Shown: positions 11,391 to 20,064 of the stretch, piece by piece
Layout: each line of letters opens with the position of its first letter
How positions within the stretch are numbered: position 1 is the first letter of the stretch
Source of the DNA: Pseudarthrobacter sp. ATCC 49987
GTDB taxonomy: Bacteria; Actinomycetota; Actinomycetes; Actinomycetales; Micrococcaceae
NCBI RefSeq assembly: GCF_009928425.1
Contig: NZ_JAABNS010000001.1
Span: forward strand, 2,728,001-2,792,000
Direction: 5' to 3'
Length of the DNA stretch: 64,000 nt
Program-made: the position numbers and the translations under genes
The notes under the pieces: model-generated
What the model saw: the letters and a program-made list of their open reading frames with translations, nothing else
What the model was told of the DNA's origin: nothing
The model's database searches: none

Positions 11391-11424
11391 TGAATTGCAT
11401 CACGTTATTCAATCCGGTAATTCA
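11391..11424. promoter_or_regulatory. Candidate operator between divergent salvage operons
   Basis: TGAAT (11391-11395), ATTCA (11407-11411) and AATTCA (11419-11424) form spaced inverted half-sites in an AT-richer stretch of the 231-bp divergent gap. The position would allow joint control of both operons, plausibly by the adjacent RpiR protein. The motif assignment is a guess from symmetry. Confidence 0.35.
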
Positions 11425-11566
11425 TTTACATGCTGGTTACATCCGCGACACAACTCCCGGATACCTTGAAGCCGTCCCCCGGCCCAGCCAGGGGATACTG
11501 CGCCAGCCGCCACCAGACGCACTGATCACAGCACCACGATGATCACTGAACCACTAGGGGAACGCG

Positions 11567-13450
11567 ATGACACCGACACGGACCGCGACAGCACCGACAC
11601 CACCGCCGGGAAGCAGGAAACCGGGAGGCAGGACACTGTCCGGGATGCGCCTTCCGGCGGCCCTGGCTGCCGCCGTCGTCGCCCTCGCCCCGGCCGTCAT
11701 GGCCGCACCGGCAACGGCCACCACCTCCAAGGCGAGCAGCACCACCCTCAAGCTCGCCCTGACCGGCGACATTGACTCGCTCAACCCCTTCAAGGCGATC
11801 CTCTCCAGCAGCACCGGCATCCTCGCCCTGCAGTACCAGTCCCTGGTGGCTTACGGGCCGAAGAACAACGAGGACATCCCCAGCATGGCGGACAAGTGGG
11901 AGACCTCCACCGACGGCAAGGTCTGGACCTTCCACCTGCCCAAGGACCGCAAGTGGTCCGACGGCCAGCCGATCACGGCCAAGGACGGCGCCTGGACCTT
12001 CAAGGCCATCCAGACGAACGACCAGCTCAAGCAGGCCAACGGCTCGCTCCTGTCCTCCGTCGCCGCGGTGGAAGCCAAGGACGACGAAACGCTCGTCATC
12101 ACGCTCAAGGCCCCGCAGGCCCCCAACCCGGGAACCCAGCTCCCGATCATGCCCGAACACGTCTGGTCCAAGGTCGAGAACCCGGCCACGTTCGCCAACG
12201 ACAAGGATTCGGTGGGCTCGGGCCCCTTCACGGTCACCAGCTACGACAAGGCAGCCGGCGTCACGATGAAGTCCAACCCCTACTACTGGCGGGGCAAGGC
12301 CAAGATTGACGGCATCACCTACGCGCCCTACAAGAACAGCGATGCCGCTGTGCAGGCCCTCAAGACCGGCGAAGTGGACCTGATCAGCGGCCTGACGCCG
12401 GCCCAGTACAAGGCCCTGCAGAACCAGCCCGGCATCACCACCAATGCCGGCACCGGCCGCCGCTACCAGGCCATCGGCATCAACCCCGGCACGCAGACCC
12501 CCGACAACACCCCCATCGGCGACGGCAGCCCCGCGCTGCACGACGTCGAACTGCGCCGCGCGATCGTGATGGCGGTCGACAACAAGACCCTCCTCGACAA
12601 AGTCCTCCAGGGCCTCGGCCAGGAGGCGACCGGCGAGGTTCCGCTGGCCTACCCGCAGTACAACTGGGACACCAAGGACCTGCCGCTGAAGTACAACCCG
12701 CAGGGCGCCAACGAGCTGCTGGACAAGGCGGGCTACACCAAGGGCGCCGACGGGATCCGCCTGGACAAGTCCGGGAACCCGCTCAAGCTGCGCCTGATGG
12801 GCCGCAACACCGATCCCACGCACCAGCAGATGGCCGACTACGTCAAGCCGTGGCTGAAGGAAATCGGCATCGACGTCACCACCGTGATGAAGTCCTCCGC
12901 CCAGGTCAACGACGACTCCACGGTGGGCAACTACGACCTCTACTTCACCGGCTGGGGCATGGGACCGGACCCGGACTTCCAGCTCTCCATCAACACCTGC
13001 GCCTCCCGCCCGAACGCTGACGGCACCGGCGCCACGTCGGAGAACAACTACTGCTCCCCCGAGTTCGACGCGCTCTTCAAGAGCCAGCACGAGGAACTCG
13101 ACCAGGCCAAGCGCAGCGCCCTCGTCAAGCAGGGCCAGGAAATGATCTACAACGCCGCCGTCAACAACGTCATGTACTACGCCAACACGCTGGAGGCGTA
13201 CCGGTCGGACAAGTTCCAGCCGTTCGTCACGCAGCCGGAGAAGGGTGGCGTCATCACGGGCCAGAACGGTCCGTGGGGCTACTACAGCGCCACGCCCGTC
13301 GGCATGAACACCGGCACCGGCACTGATGAGGCCTCCGCCGGCTTCAACCCGGCCACGGTGATCGTGCCCGCCGTCGTGGTCCTGGCCCTGGCCGCCGGCG
13401 GATTTGTGCTCTACCGCCGCCGCAGCGTGACTGCAGGAGACCGCGAGTAA
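11567..13450 (+). CDS. Peptide ABC transporter substrate-binding protein (SBP family 5), C-terminally membrane anchored
   Basis: 627 residues. The N-terminal secretion signal (about 20-48, ending MAAPATATT) has no lipobox cysteine, unlike most Gram-positive binding proteins. The SBP_bac_5 domain runs from LKLALTGDIDSLNPF to about 580 and resembles DppA/OppA. After it a single helix (VIVPAVVVLALAAGGFVLY, about 598-617) is followed by RRR, which should tether the protein to the outer membrane face. AGGGG stands six bases before the ATG. It heads a seven-gene operon of importer and cell-wall peptide hydrolases; the likely ligand is a di- to pentapeptide from the wall (inferred). Confidence 0.92.
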   Translation: MTPTRTATAPTPPPGSRKPGGRTLSGMRLPAALAAAVVALAPAVMAAPATATTSKASSTTLKLALTGDIDSLNPFKAILSSSTGILALQYQSLVAYGPKNNEDIPSMADKWETSTDGKVWTFHLPKDRKWSDGQPITAKDGAWTFKAIQTNDQLKQANGSLLSSVAAVEAKDDETLVITLKAPQAPNPGTQLPIMPEHVWSKVENPATFANDKDSVGSGPFTVTSYDKAAGVTMKSNPYYWRGKAKIDGITYAPYKNSDAAVQALKTGEVDLISGLTPAQYKALQNQPGITTNAGTGRRYQAIGINPGTQTPDNTPIGDGSPALHDVELRRAIVMAVDNKTLLDKVLQGLGQEATGEVPLAYPQYNWDTKDLPLKYNPQGANELLDKAGYTKGADGIRLDKSGNPLKLRLMGRNTDPTHQQMADYVKPWLKEIGIDVTTVMKSSAQVNDDSTVGNYDLYFTGWGMGPDPDFQLSINTCASRPNADGTGATSENNYCSPEFDALFKSQHEELDQAKRSALVKQGQEMIYNAAVNNVMYYANTLEAYRSDKFQPFVTQPEKGGVITGQNGPWGYYSATPVGMNTGTGTDEASAGFNPATVIVPAVVVLALAAGGFVLYRRRSVTAGDRE

Positions 13451-13452
13451 CA

Positions 13453-14529
13453 ATGGAATCAACGCTCAGTGAACCCGTCCTCGGAGGGGCAGTGCCCGCA
13501 CCGGCTGCCCCTCCCGGCGGGGCCCCGGCAAAGGATACCGACGAACCCCGGCGCGGGGGCTCCTGGCTGCGCTACATCGGCGCGAAAGCCGGCGGCGCGG
13601 CGGTGTCCCTGGTCATGGTGGTCCTCCTTGGCTTTTTCGCCTTCCGTATCCTGCCGGGCGACCCGGTCCGCTCGCTGGCGGACGGCCGGCAGGTCACGCC
13701 GGAGCAGATGGACATCCTGCGCCGGCAGTACGGCCTGGACCAGCCGCTCCCGGCGCAGTTCTGGCGGTACCTGACGGACCTGTTCCAGGGCAAACTGGGC
13801 GATTCCTACACCTACAACCGGCCGGTGATGGAGCTGATCCTGGACCGGATCGGCCCCACCCTGCTGCTCACCGGCACCGCCGCCGCGCTGTCCGTTGTCC
13901 TGGGCCTCTGGCTCGGGCAGCGGGCCGCGTGGCGGCGCGGCAGCCGCTTCGACAAGACCCAGACCGGCCTGGCCCTGGTCTTCTGGTCCGTCCCCACGTT
14001 CTGGCTGGGCCTGCTGATGCTGCTGGTTTTCGCCGGCGGGCTGCACTGGTTCCCGACCGGCGGCATGGTCACCGCGGGCGTCCGGGCCACCGGCTTCGAG
14101 TACGCCTGGGACGTGGCCCGCCACATGGTCCTGCCGGTCCTGACCATGGTCGCCGTCGTCTATGCCCAGTACCTCATGGTGATGCGGGCCTCCCTGCTGG
14201 AGGAAATGAGCGCCGACTACCTCGTCACCGCGCGGGCCAAGGGCCTGCGGGAGGACGAGGTGCGGCGCAAGCACGCCGTCCCCAACGCGCTGCTGCCCAC
14301 CGTGACGCTGATCTTCCTGACCCTCGGCGGGCTGGTCGGCGGGGCCGTGACGGTGGAGACGGTCTTCTCCTGGCCGGGCCTGGGCTACCTGACGTTCCAG
14401 GCCCTATCCGCCCCGGACTTCCCGCTGCTGCAGGGAACCTTTGTTGTCTTCTCCTCGATTGTGATCATCATGAATTTCTTCGCCGACATCGTCTACCGCC
14501 TCCTCGACCCCCGGCTGCGTGCCTCATGA
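13453..14529 (+). CDS. Peptide ABC transporter permease (DppB/OppB-like)
   Basis: 358 residues with six membrane segments and the binding-protein-dependent permease loop ARAKGLREDEVRRKHAVPNALLP (EAA-type motif, about residues 258-280) that contacts the ATPase. A cytoplasmic N-terminal tail of about 40 residues is Pro/Ala-rich. It begins two bases after the binding-protein stop and overlaps the next permease by ATGA, so the importer subunits are translated as one unit. Confidence 0.95.
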   Translation: MESTLSEPVLGGAVPAPAAPPGGAPAKDTDEPRRGGSWLRYIGAKAGGAAVSLVMVVLLGFFAFRILPGDPVRSLADGRQVTPEQMDILRRQYGLDQPLPAQFWRYLTDLFQGKLGDSYTYNRPVMELILDRIGPTLLLTGTAAALSVVLGLWLGQRAAWRRGSRFDKTQTGLALVFWSVPTFWLGLLMLLVFAGGLHWFPTGGMVTAGVRATGFEYAWDVARHMVLPVLTMVAVVYAQYLMVMRASLLEEMSADYLVTARAKGLREDEVRRKHAVPNALLPTVTLIFLTLGGLVGGAVTVETVFSWPGLGYLTFQALSAPDFPLLQGTFVVFSSIVIIMNFFADIVYRLLDPRLRAS

Positions 14530-15428
14530 GCACTCTCACGACCAGCCGGCGCAGTGTGGCCACCGCCCGCCGGGTCCAGCGCCTCCGCGAGGTGTGGGCG
14601 GAGTTTGCCGCCAACCGCGCCGGGCTGATCGGGCTGGTCCTGCTCGGCGTCGTGATCCTGCTGGCCTTCCTGGCCCCCGTGCTGGCGCCGGAGGAAACAC
14701 TCAACGTCACCCGGATCACCTCGGCCCAGAACGAGCCGCCCACCTGGGCGAACCCGCTGGGCACCGACCCTGCCGGACGGTCCATCCTGGCGATGCTCGT
14801 CTGGGGTGCCCGGATCTCGCTGCTGGTGGGCTTCGCCGCCACCGCCGTGTCCATGCTGATCGGCACCGTGGTGGGCATGGCGGCCGGGCACTTCACCGGC
14901 GTCACCCAGGGCGTGCTGATGCGCGTCATCGACTTCTTCCTGGTGGTCCCCAGCCTGGTCCTGGCGATTGTGCTGTCCTCGGTGATCGGTCCCGGCGTCG
15001 CCACGATCGTGATCGCCATCGGGATCACCTCCTGGGCCGGCACCGCCCGCCTGGTCCGCTCCCAGACGCTCAGCGTGGAGTCCCGCGCGTACATCGAACG
15101 CAGCTGGGCGCTCGGCGCCTCCGACGCGCACATCATCGGCAAGCACGTGCTGCCGGCTGTGATGCCGCTGGTCCTGGCCAACACCACCCTCACCGTCGGT
15201 TCGGCCATCATCGCCGAATCCACGCTGTCCTTCCTCGGCATGGGAGACCCCGGGCAGATCTCCTGGGGCTCCATGCTGAAGGCCGCCCTGGACACCGGCG
15301 CCGCCACCGGCGGCTACTGGTGGTTCGTGCTGACCCCCGGCATCGCCATCGTCCTCGTCGTGCTGTGTTTCACCCTGGTGGGCCGCGCCTTCGAGTCAGT
15401 CATCAACCCGACCCTGAGAGGCCGCTAA
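14526..15428 (+). CDS. Peptide ABC transporter permease (DppC/OppC-like)
   Basis: 300 residues. The N-terminal OppC_N segment (about 25-75) ends in NPLGTDPAGRSILAMLVWGAR, the typical DppC hallmark. Five to six membrane helices follow, with the EAA loop ERSWALGASDAHIIGKHVLPAVM around 195-217. Start chosen at the ATG inside the preceding stop (ATGA). The stop overlaps the ATPase start by one base (TAATG). It forms the translocation pore with the upstream permease. Confidence 0.95.
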   Translation: MSTLTTSRRSVATARRVQRLREVWAEFAANRAGLIGLVLLGVVILLAFLAPVLAPEETLNVTRITSAQNEPPTWANPLGTDPAGRSILAMLVWGARISLLVGFAATAVSMLIGTVVGMAAGHFTGVTQGVLMRVIDFFLVVPSLVLAIVLSSVIGPGVATIVIAIGITSWAGTARLVRSQTLSVESRAYIERSWALGASDAHIIGKHVLPAVMPLVLANTTLTVGSAIIAESTLSFLGMGDPGQISWGSMLKAALDTGAATGGYWWFVLTPGIAIVLVVLCFTLVGRAFESVINPTLRGR

Positions 15429-17131
15429 TGCCGCGTCTTGAATTCAAGGACCTCCGCGTCACCTACGCCACCCAGGGCGAGGACGGCCCCCGCACCCTGA
15501 CGGCGGTCGACGGCGTCAACCTCGTTGTCGAGCCCGGCTCAACCCTGGGCCTGGCCGGCGAATCCGGCTGCGGCAAATCCACCCTTGCCATGTCCGTGCT
15601 CCGGCTGCTGCCCGCCAACGCCAAGGTTGAAGGCAGCATCCTGCTCGGCGAGGAGAACGTCCCGGACCTGAGCTGGGGCCGGCTCCGCACGGTCCGCTGG
15701 ACCGAGGCCTCCATCGTGTTCCAGGGTGCCATGCACTCACTTAATCCGGTCCGCAAGGTCCGGGAGCAGATCGCTGAAGCCCTCCGCATCCACGCCAAAG
15801 CGCTCCCCTACAAGGACGAGGCCGCGCGGGACGCCCGGGTTGACGAACTGCTGGAACTCGTGGACCTCTCCGCGGCCAAGGGCGCCTCCTACCCGCATGA
15901 ACTCTCCGGCGGACAGAAACAGCGCGTCATGATCGCCATGGCCCTGGCCTGCGACCCCGAGCTCATCATCGCCGACGAACCCACCACTGCCCTGGACGTC
16001 ATCGTGCAGGCCCAGGTCCTCAACGTCCTCACCGCCCTGGTGGCCTCCCGCGGGCTGTCCCTCATCATGATCAGCCATGACCTCTCCGTCCTCGCGGCCA
16101 CGTGCGAGCGGATCGTCGTGATGCAGCAGGGCAAAATTGTGGAGGACGGACCCTCCGCGGACGTCATGCGCACCCCGCAGCATCCGCACACCCAGGCCCT
16201 CGCCGCCGCGTTCCCGCTGATCGGCGACCCGGCGTCCCGGCTCCGGCTGCCCGGCTACACCGCACCGGACGCGCCCGGCGCGACGCCGCTGGAAAAGGCC
16301 GGCACGTTCACGGCCCCGGACCCGGCGGACGTTGTGCTCGAGGCCCGGAACCTGTCGGTGACCTTCGCCGGCCGCGGCGGCAACGTCAAGGCTGTGGACT
16401 CGGTGAACCTCACGTGCGGCCGCGGCGAAATCGTGGCGCTCGTGGGACAGTCCGGCTCCGGCAAGACCACTCTGGCCCGCACCATGCTGGCCCTGCCGCG
16501 GCCGACGTCGGGCGAGGTGCTGTTCGAGGGCAAGGCCCTCTCCCACAACCGGAAGGCCCTGAAGGACTACCGGCGCAGCGTCCAGTTCGTGCTGCAGGAC
16601 CCCTCCGCGGCACTGAACCCGAAGCACTCGGTCTACGAGGCCGTCGCCGAGGGTCCCCGGCTGCACAAGCTGCCCGGCAACGAGCGGGAGACCGTCACCG
16701 CGGCCCTGCGGAAAGCGGAACTGAACCCGCCGGAGCGCTTCCTCGCGGCCATCCCCCAGGAGCTCTCCGGCGGGCAGCGCCAGCGCGTCGTCATTGCTGG
16801 CGCCCTGGCCCTGGACCCGGAATTCCTGGTCGCCGATGAGCCCGTGGCCAGCCTGGACGCCTCCGTGCGCGCCGAAATCCTTGCCCTGCTCCTGCGGCTG
16901 CGCTGCGAGCTGGGCCTCGGCGCCCTGGTCATCACGCACGACCTCGGCCTGGCCTGGAATATCGCCGACCGGGTTGTGGTGATGTTCGAAGGCCGGATCG
17001 TCGAGGAAGGCCGGGTCGAAGATGTGCTGCTGAACCCGCAGCACGAGTACACCCGGAAGCTGCTCAGCGTGGTGCCCACCAACAACGTTGTGGAGGACGA
17101 CGCCAGCGTCGCGATCGGTGCCGGGTCATGA
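15428..17131 (+). CDS. Peptide ABC transporter ATPase, fused DppD-DppF type
   Basis: 567 residues holding two complete nucleotide-binding domains. Domain 1: Walker A GESGCGKST (about 39-47), signature LSGGQKQR, Walker B LIIADEPTTALD. Domain 2: Walker A GQSGSGKTT (about 339-347), signature LSGGQRQR, Walker B FLVADEPVASLD. In Dpp/Opp systems these are usually two genes; the fusion fixes 1:1 stoichiometry. An oligopeptide C-terminal motif (PQHPHTQAL) follows domain 1, supporting a peptide substrate. It is coupled to both neighbours by 1-nt and 4-nt overlaps. Confidence 0.95.
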   Translation: MPRLEFKDLRVTYATQGEDGPRTLTAVDGVNLVVEPGSTLGLAGESGCGKSTLAMSVLRLLPANAKVEGSILLGEENVPDLSWGRLRTVRWTEASIVFQGAMHSLNPVRKVREQIAEALRIHAKALPYKDEAARDARVDELLELVDLSAAKGASYPHELSGGQKQRVMIAMALACDPELIIADEPTTALDVIVQAQVLNVLTALVASRGLSLIMISHDLSVLAATCERIVVMQQGKIVEDGPSADVMRTPQHPHTQALAAAFPLIGDPASRLRLPGYTAPDAPGATPLEKAGTFTAPDPADVVLEARNLSVTFAGRGGNVKAVDSVNLTCGRGEIVALVGQSGSGKTTLARTMLALPRPTSGEVLFEGKALSHNRKALKDYRRSVQFVLQDPSAALNPKHSVYEAVAEGPRLHKLPGNERETVTAALRKAELNPPERFLAAIPQELSGGQRQRVVIAGALALDPEFLVADEPVASLDASVRAEILALLLRLRCELGLGALVITHDLGLAWNIADRVVVMFEGRIVEEGRVEDVLLNPQHEYTRKLLSVVPTNNVVEDDASVAIGAGS

Positions 17132-18093
17132 CGGCACCGCTGGGCATGTCCCCCGCCCCGGGCGCCGTCCCTGCAGCCGTCCCGGCCCTGGCACCGCTCA
17201 GGCCCGGGGACCGTGTGGGGCTCGTGGCGAGCTCGGGGCCGCCGCTGCCGGCGATGCTGGAGCGGTCCGTGGCGCTGCTGGAATCGTGGGGGCTGGTGCC
17301 GGTCCCCGGGCAGCACCTCCGGGCGACGCACCCCCGCGCGGCGTACCTCGCCGGCGGGGATGCCGAGCGGGCCGCCGATCTGCAGGACGCCTGGTGTGAT
17401 CCGACGCTGTCCGCCGTTTTCGTGATCCGCGGCGGCTACGGCGCCGTGCGGCTGCTGGACCTGCTCGACGTCGACAAGCTCCGCGCCGCTGCCCCGAAGC
17501 CGCTGTTCGGGTCCTCGGACGTCACCGGGATCCACGAGTTCTGGGCCGAACGGCTGGACATGCCCTCCTGGTTCACGCCGATGCTCGCCACCGGCGCGCT
17601 GCTCGATGACCCCGCCGCGGCCGCGAGTTTGAAGCAGGCCGTGTTCGAGCCGTTCACCGGCCGCCGGTACACGGCGGACGCGGCCGAGACCCTCGTGCCC
17701 GGCACCGCCCGCGGAAGCCTGACCGGCGGGAACCTGAGCCTGCTCGCGATGACCCTCGGCGCCCGGGGCAGGCCGCCCCTGGACAACGCCGGCCGGATCG
17801 GCCTGCTGGAGGATGTCACGGAGGCGCCCTACAAGATTGACGGGATGCTCCACTCGCTGCTGCGGGCCGGCTGGTTCGACGGGCTGGCCGGGCTCGCCCT
17901 GGGCTCCTGGCAGGACTGCGGGGATCTGGCCGAGGTCAAGGACCTCTGCGCCGAGCTGCTCGCCCCGCTGGGGATCCCGCTCGTCTGGGAACTCGGTTTC
18001 GGCCACGGACCGGCGGCGCACAGCATTCCGCTCGGGGTCCATGCCACGCTGCACGCGCCCGCGTCCGGCCGGCCCAGCCTGGTGCTCGGCTGA
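17128..18093 (+). CDS. Peptidase S66, LD-carboxypeptidase (LdcA/MccF-like)
   Basis: 321 residues. The S66 nucleophile elbow FGSSDVTGIHEFW (about 130-142), the catalytic Glu region LLEDVTEAPYKIDGML (about 230-245) and the His of GFGHGPAAHSIPLG near the C-terminus are all present. LdcA-type enzymes cut the meso-DAP/Lys-D-Ala bond to turn murein tetrapeptide into tripeptide in the cytoplasm; MccF homologues cleave peptide-nucleotide antibiotics. Genetic coupling to a peptide importer (ATGA overlap) and to two serine hydrolases resembles the ykf murein-peptide cluster of Bacillus and favours wall-peptide salvage. Confidence 0.92.
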   Translation: MTAPLGMSPAPGAVPAAVPALAPLRPGDRVGLVASSGPPLPAMLERSVALLESWGLVPVPGQHLRATHPRAAYLAGGDAERAADLQDAWCDPTLSAVFVIRGGYGAVRLLDLLDVDKLRAAAPKPLFGSSDVTGIHEFWAERLDMPSWFTPMLATGALLDDPAAAASLKQAVFEPFTGRRYTADAAETLVPGTARGSLTGGNLSLLAMTLGARGRPPLDNAGRIGLLEDVTEAPYKIDGMLHSLLRAGWFDGLAGLALGSWQDCGDLAEVKDLCAELLAPLGIPLVWELGFGHGPAAHSIPLGVHATLHAPASGRPSLVLG

Positions 18094-19190
18094 TGGCCCG
18101 GCACGGCCGGCTGCACGCCGAGCTCCAGCGCCTGCTCGACTCCGCAGTGAAGGATGGCATCACGCCGTCGGCGGTCTGCGCCGTCGCGGTCGGCGGCGAA
18201 CGGCTGCCGGTCGTTACGGCCGGTGACGCCGTGCGCTTCGGCGCTGACGGCGTCGAACTCCCGGAGGGACAGCGCACCGCGGCCGACGCCGGGACGTACT
18301 ACGACCTCGCCTCCGTCACCAAGGTCTTCACCGCGGTCACCGCGCTGGCGTTGGTCGACGGCGGCGTCCTGGCGCTCGACGAGGCGGTGCCGGTCCCGGT
18401 GGGCGGATCCGGAGTGACGCTCCGCCAGCTCCTCACCCACACCTCGGGGCTGCCCGGGATCTGGGAGGGCTGGCGCGGACCGCTCGCCGCCGGAGCGGGT
18501 TTCGACCGGCGGGAGCTGATCGTGGACCTCCTCGCCCTGGAGCCTGTGCACCCGCCGGGGACACGCTTTGAGTACTCCTGCGCCGGGTTCAACACCATCA
18601 TGGCCGTCGCCGAGCACACCACGGGACGGTCCTGGCCGGAGCTGGTCGCGGAGCATGTCCTCTCCAGGCTGGCCCCGGACACCGCGGTGGGCTTCGTCCC
18701 GGACCCCGGCCGCACCGCCGCGACCGAATACCAGCCCGAACACGGCCGGGGCATGATCCGAGGCACCGTGCACGACGAGGCAGCATGGTCCCTCGGCGGG
18801 GCCAGCGGCAACGCCGGAATGTTCGGCACCGCCCCGGCGCTGCTGGACTTCGGCGAGGCACTGCGGGCCGGCCTGCCCGGCATTCTCTCCCACGCGACGG
18901 CGGACGCCATGTGGACGGACCAGCTCCCGGCGGTGCTGGGCGCGTCCCTGCGGACGTCCGGCACCGAATTCGGGCACGGGCTTGGGCTGCGGATCGGGCA
19001 GGCGGCGTGGATGGGTTCCCCCGCCGCCCGCGGCCACAACGGTTTCACCGGGACCTCGCTGCTGGTCGACCGCGATGCCGGAATCAGCGTCGTCCTGCTG
19101 GGCAACCGGGTCCACCCCCGCCGCGAGCTCTCCGATTTCCAGCCCGTCCGCCTGGCCGTGTCCCGCGCGGTCTACGCCGCCCTCAGCTAG
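18093..19190 (+). CDS. Serine hydrolase, beta-lactamase-related, with altered second box
   Basis: 365 residues. The SxxK motif is S74-V-T-K77, and a late HNG box occurs in RGHNGFTGTSLLVD near residue 313. The second catalytic box reads YSC (in FEYSCAGFN, about 158-160) where the family normally has YSN or YSD, so proton relay may differ. No signal peptide. The start overlaps the LD-carboxypeptidase stop by one base. Probably a cytoplasmic D-amino-acid or wall-peptide hydrolase; substrate unproven. Confidence 0.85.
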   Translation: MARHGRLHAELQRLLDSAVKDGITPSAVCAVAVGGERLPVVTAGDAVRFGADGVELPEGQRTAADAGTYYDLASVTKVFTAVTALALVDGGVLALDEAVPVPVGGSGVTLRQLLTHTSGLPGIWEGWRGPLAAGAGFDRRELIVDLLALEPVHPPGTRFEYSCAGFNTIMAVAEHTTGRSWPELVAEHVLSRLAPDTAVGFVPDPGRTAATEYQPEHGRGMIRGTVHDEAAWSLGGASGNAGMFGTAPALLDFGEALRAGLPGILSHATADAMWTDQLPAVLGASLRTSGTEFGHGLGLRIGQAAWMGSPAARGHNGFTGTSLLVDRDAGISVVLLGNRVHPRRELSDFQPVRLAVSRAVYAALS

Positions 19191-19199
19191 GAGCATCCC

Positions 19200-20024
19200 G
19201 TGCCTGTTCGTTCCGACTACAGCGACGGTGTCCCCGCGATCGCCTACTGCCTCACCGCGATGGACGGCACCGTCCTGGCCCACCGGGACGCGGACCTGCC
19301 CTTCTATTCCGCGAGCACCATCAAGCTCGGCGTGCTGGCGGCGGCCATCCAGGCGGTGGAGCGCGGCGCCCTGGATCTGGAGCAGCCGGTCATCGCGGCG
19401 CACACCTTCCCCTCCGCCGCCGGCGGCGGGGAGACCTTCAGCTTCGAGCCCGGGGAGCGCGACGCCGGCATGCCCGCCCCCGGAACCGCCATGCCCCTGC
19501 GCGCCGTGCTGCGCCGCATGGTCACCGTCTCCTCGAACGAGGCCACCAATCTGGCCGTGCAGCTTGTCGGGCTGCCGGCGGTCAACGCGGCCCTGTCCGC
19601 CTGCGGCGCCGGCTCGTCCCGGATGGAGCGGCTGATCGGTGACATTCCCGCGCTGCGGGCCGGGCTGAGCCATCAGGTTACGGCCCGGGACCTGACCGCA
19701 GTCGTCCGGGCGATCGTGACCGGGGCCGCCGCCGGGCCGGTGCTCACCGCGCTCATGACGGAGTGGCTCGTCGCGCAGGAGTTCGGCGATCTCGGCGCGG
19801 AACTGGACGCCGCAGGGGCCGACGTCGTCTGGGGCAGCAAGTCGGGCTGGGTCACCGGGATCCAGCACGACGTCGCGTTTGTCGCCCCGCGCAGCGGCCC
19901 GCTCAGTGCGGGCTATGTGCTGGCGGTCTGCACCCGCGCGTACGACGAACAGGACGCACCGCCGGCCATCCGGTCGATCTCGCGGCTGGCCTGGGAACTG
20001 CACGGGGTGAAGGTGACGGGGTGA
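19200..20024 (+). CDS. Class A beta-lactamase-like serine hydrolase
   Basis: 274 residues from a GTG with AGGAG just upstream. Motifs of the class A/PBP fold: S39-T-I-K42 (SxxK), SNE in VSSNEATN (SDN position) and KSG in SKSGW (KTG position, about 220). It lacks a signal peptide, so it would not protect against external beta-lactams; the family also contains peptidases and related esterases. Last gene of the importer operon. Its 3' end runs into a 14-bp tandem repeat (20006-20061) that supplies the final codons and the stop. Confidence 0.82.
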   Translation: MPVRSDYSDGVPAIAYCLTAMDGTVLAHRDADLPFYSASTIKLGVLAAAIQAVERGALDLEQPVIAAHTFPSAAGGGETFSFEPGERDAGMPAPGTAMPLRAVLRRMVTVSSNEATNLAVQLVGLPAVNAALSACGAGSSRMERLIGDIPALRAGLSHQVTARDLTAVVRAIVTGAAAGPVLTALMTEWLVAQEFGDLGAELDAAGADVVWGSKSGWVTGIQHDVAFVAPRSGPLSAGYVLAVCTRAYDEQDAPPAIRSISRLAWELHGVKVTG

Positions 20025-20061
20025 AGGTGACGGTGTGAGGGTGACGGTATGAAGGGGACGG
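20006..20061. repeat. Four tandem 14-bp units across a stop codon
   Basis: Units at 20006, 20020, 20034 and 20048; the first two read GGTGAAGGTGACGG exactly and the third and fourth differ at two or three positions. The array spans the stop of the serine hydrolase and ends four bases before the convergent epimerase stop. Because 14 is not a multiple of three, a copy-number change could shift the C-terminal reading frame. Confidence 0.9.
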
Positions 20062-20064
20062 CCC

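Noticed and set aside
17143..17153. GGGCATGTCCC in the LD-carboxypeptidase start region as another 81-bp element
   Set aside because: Only one terminus is present and it is in coding sequence; no partner end at 81 bases.
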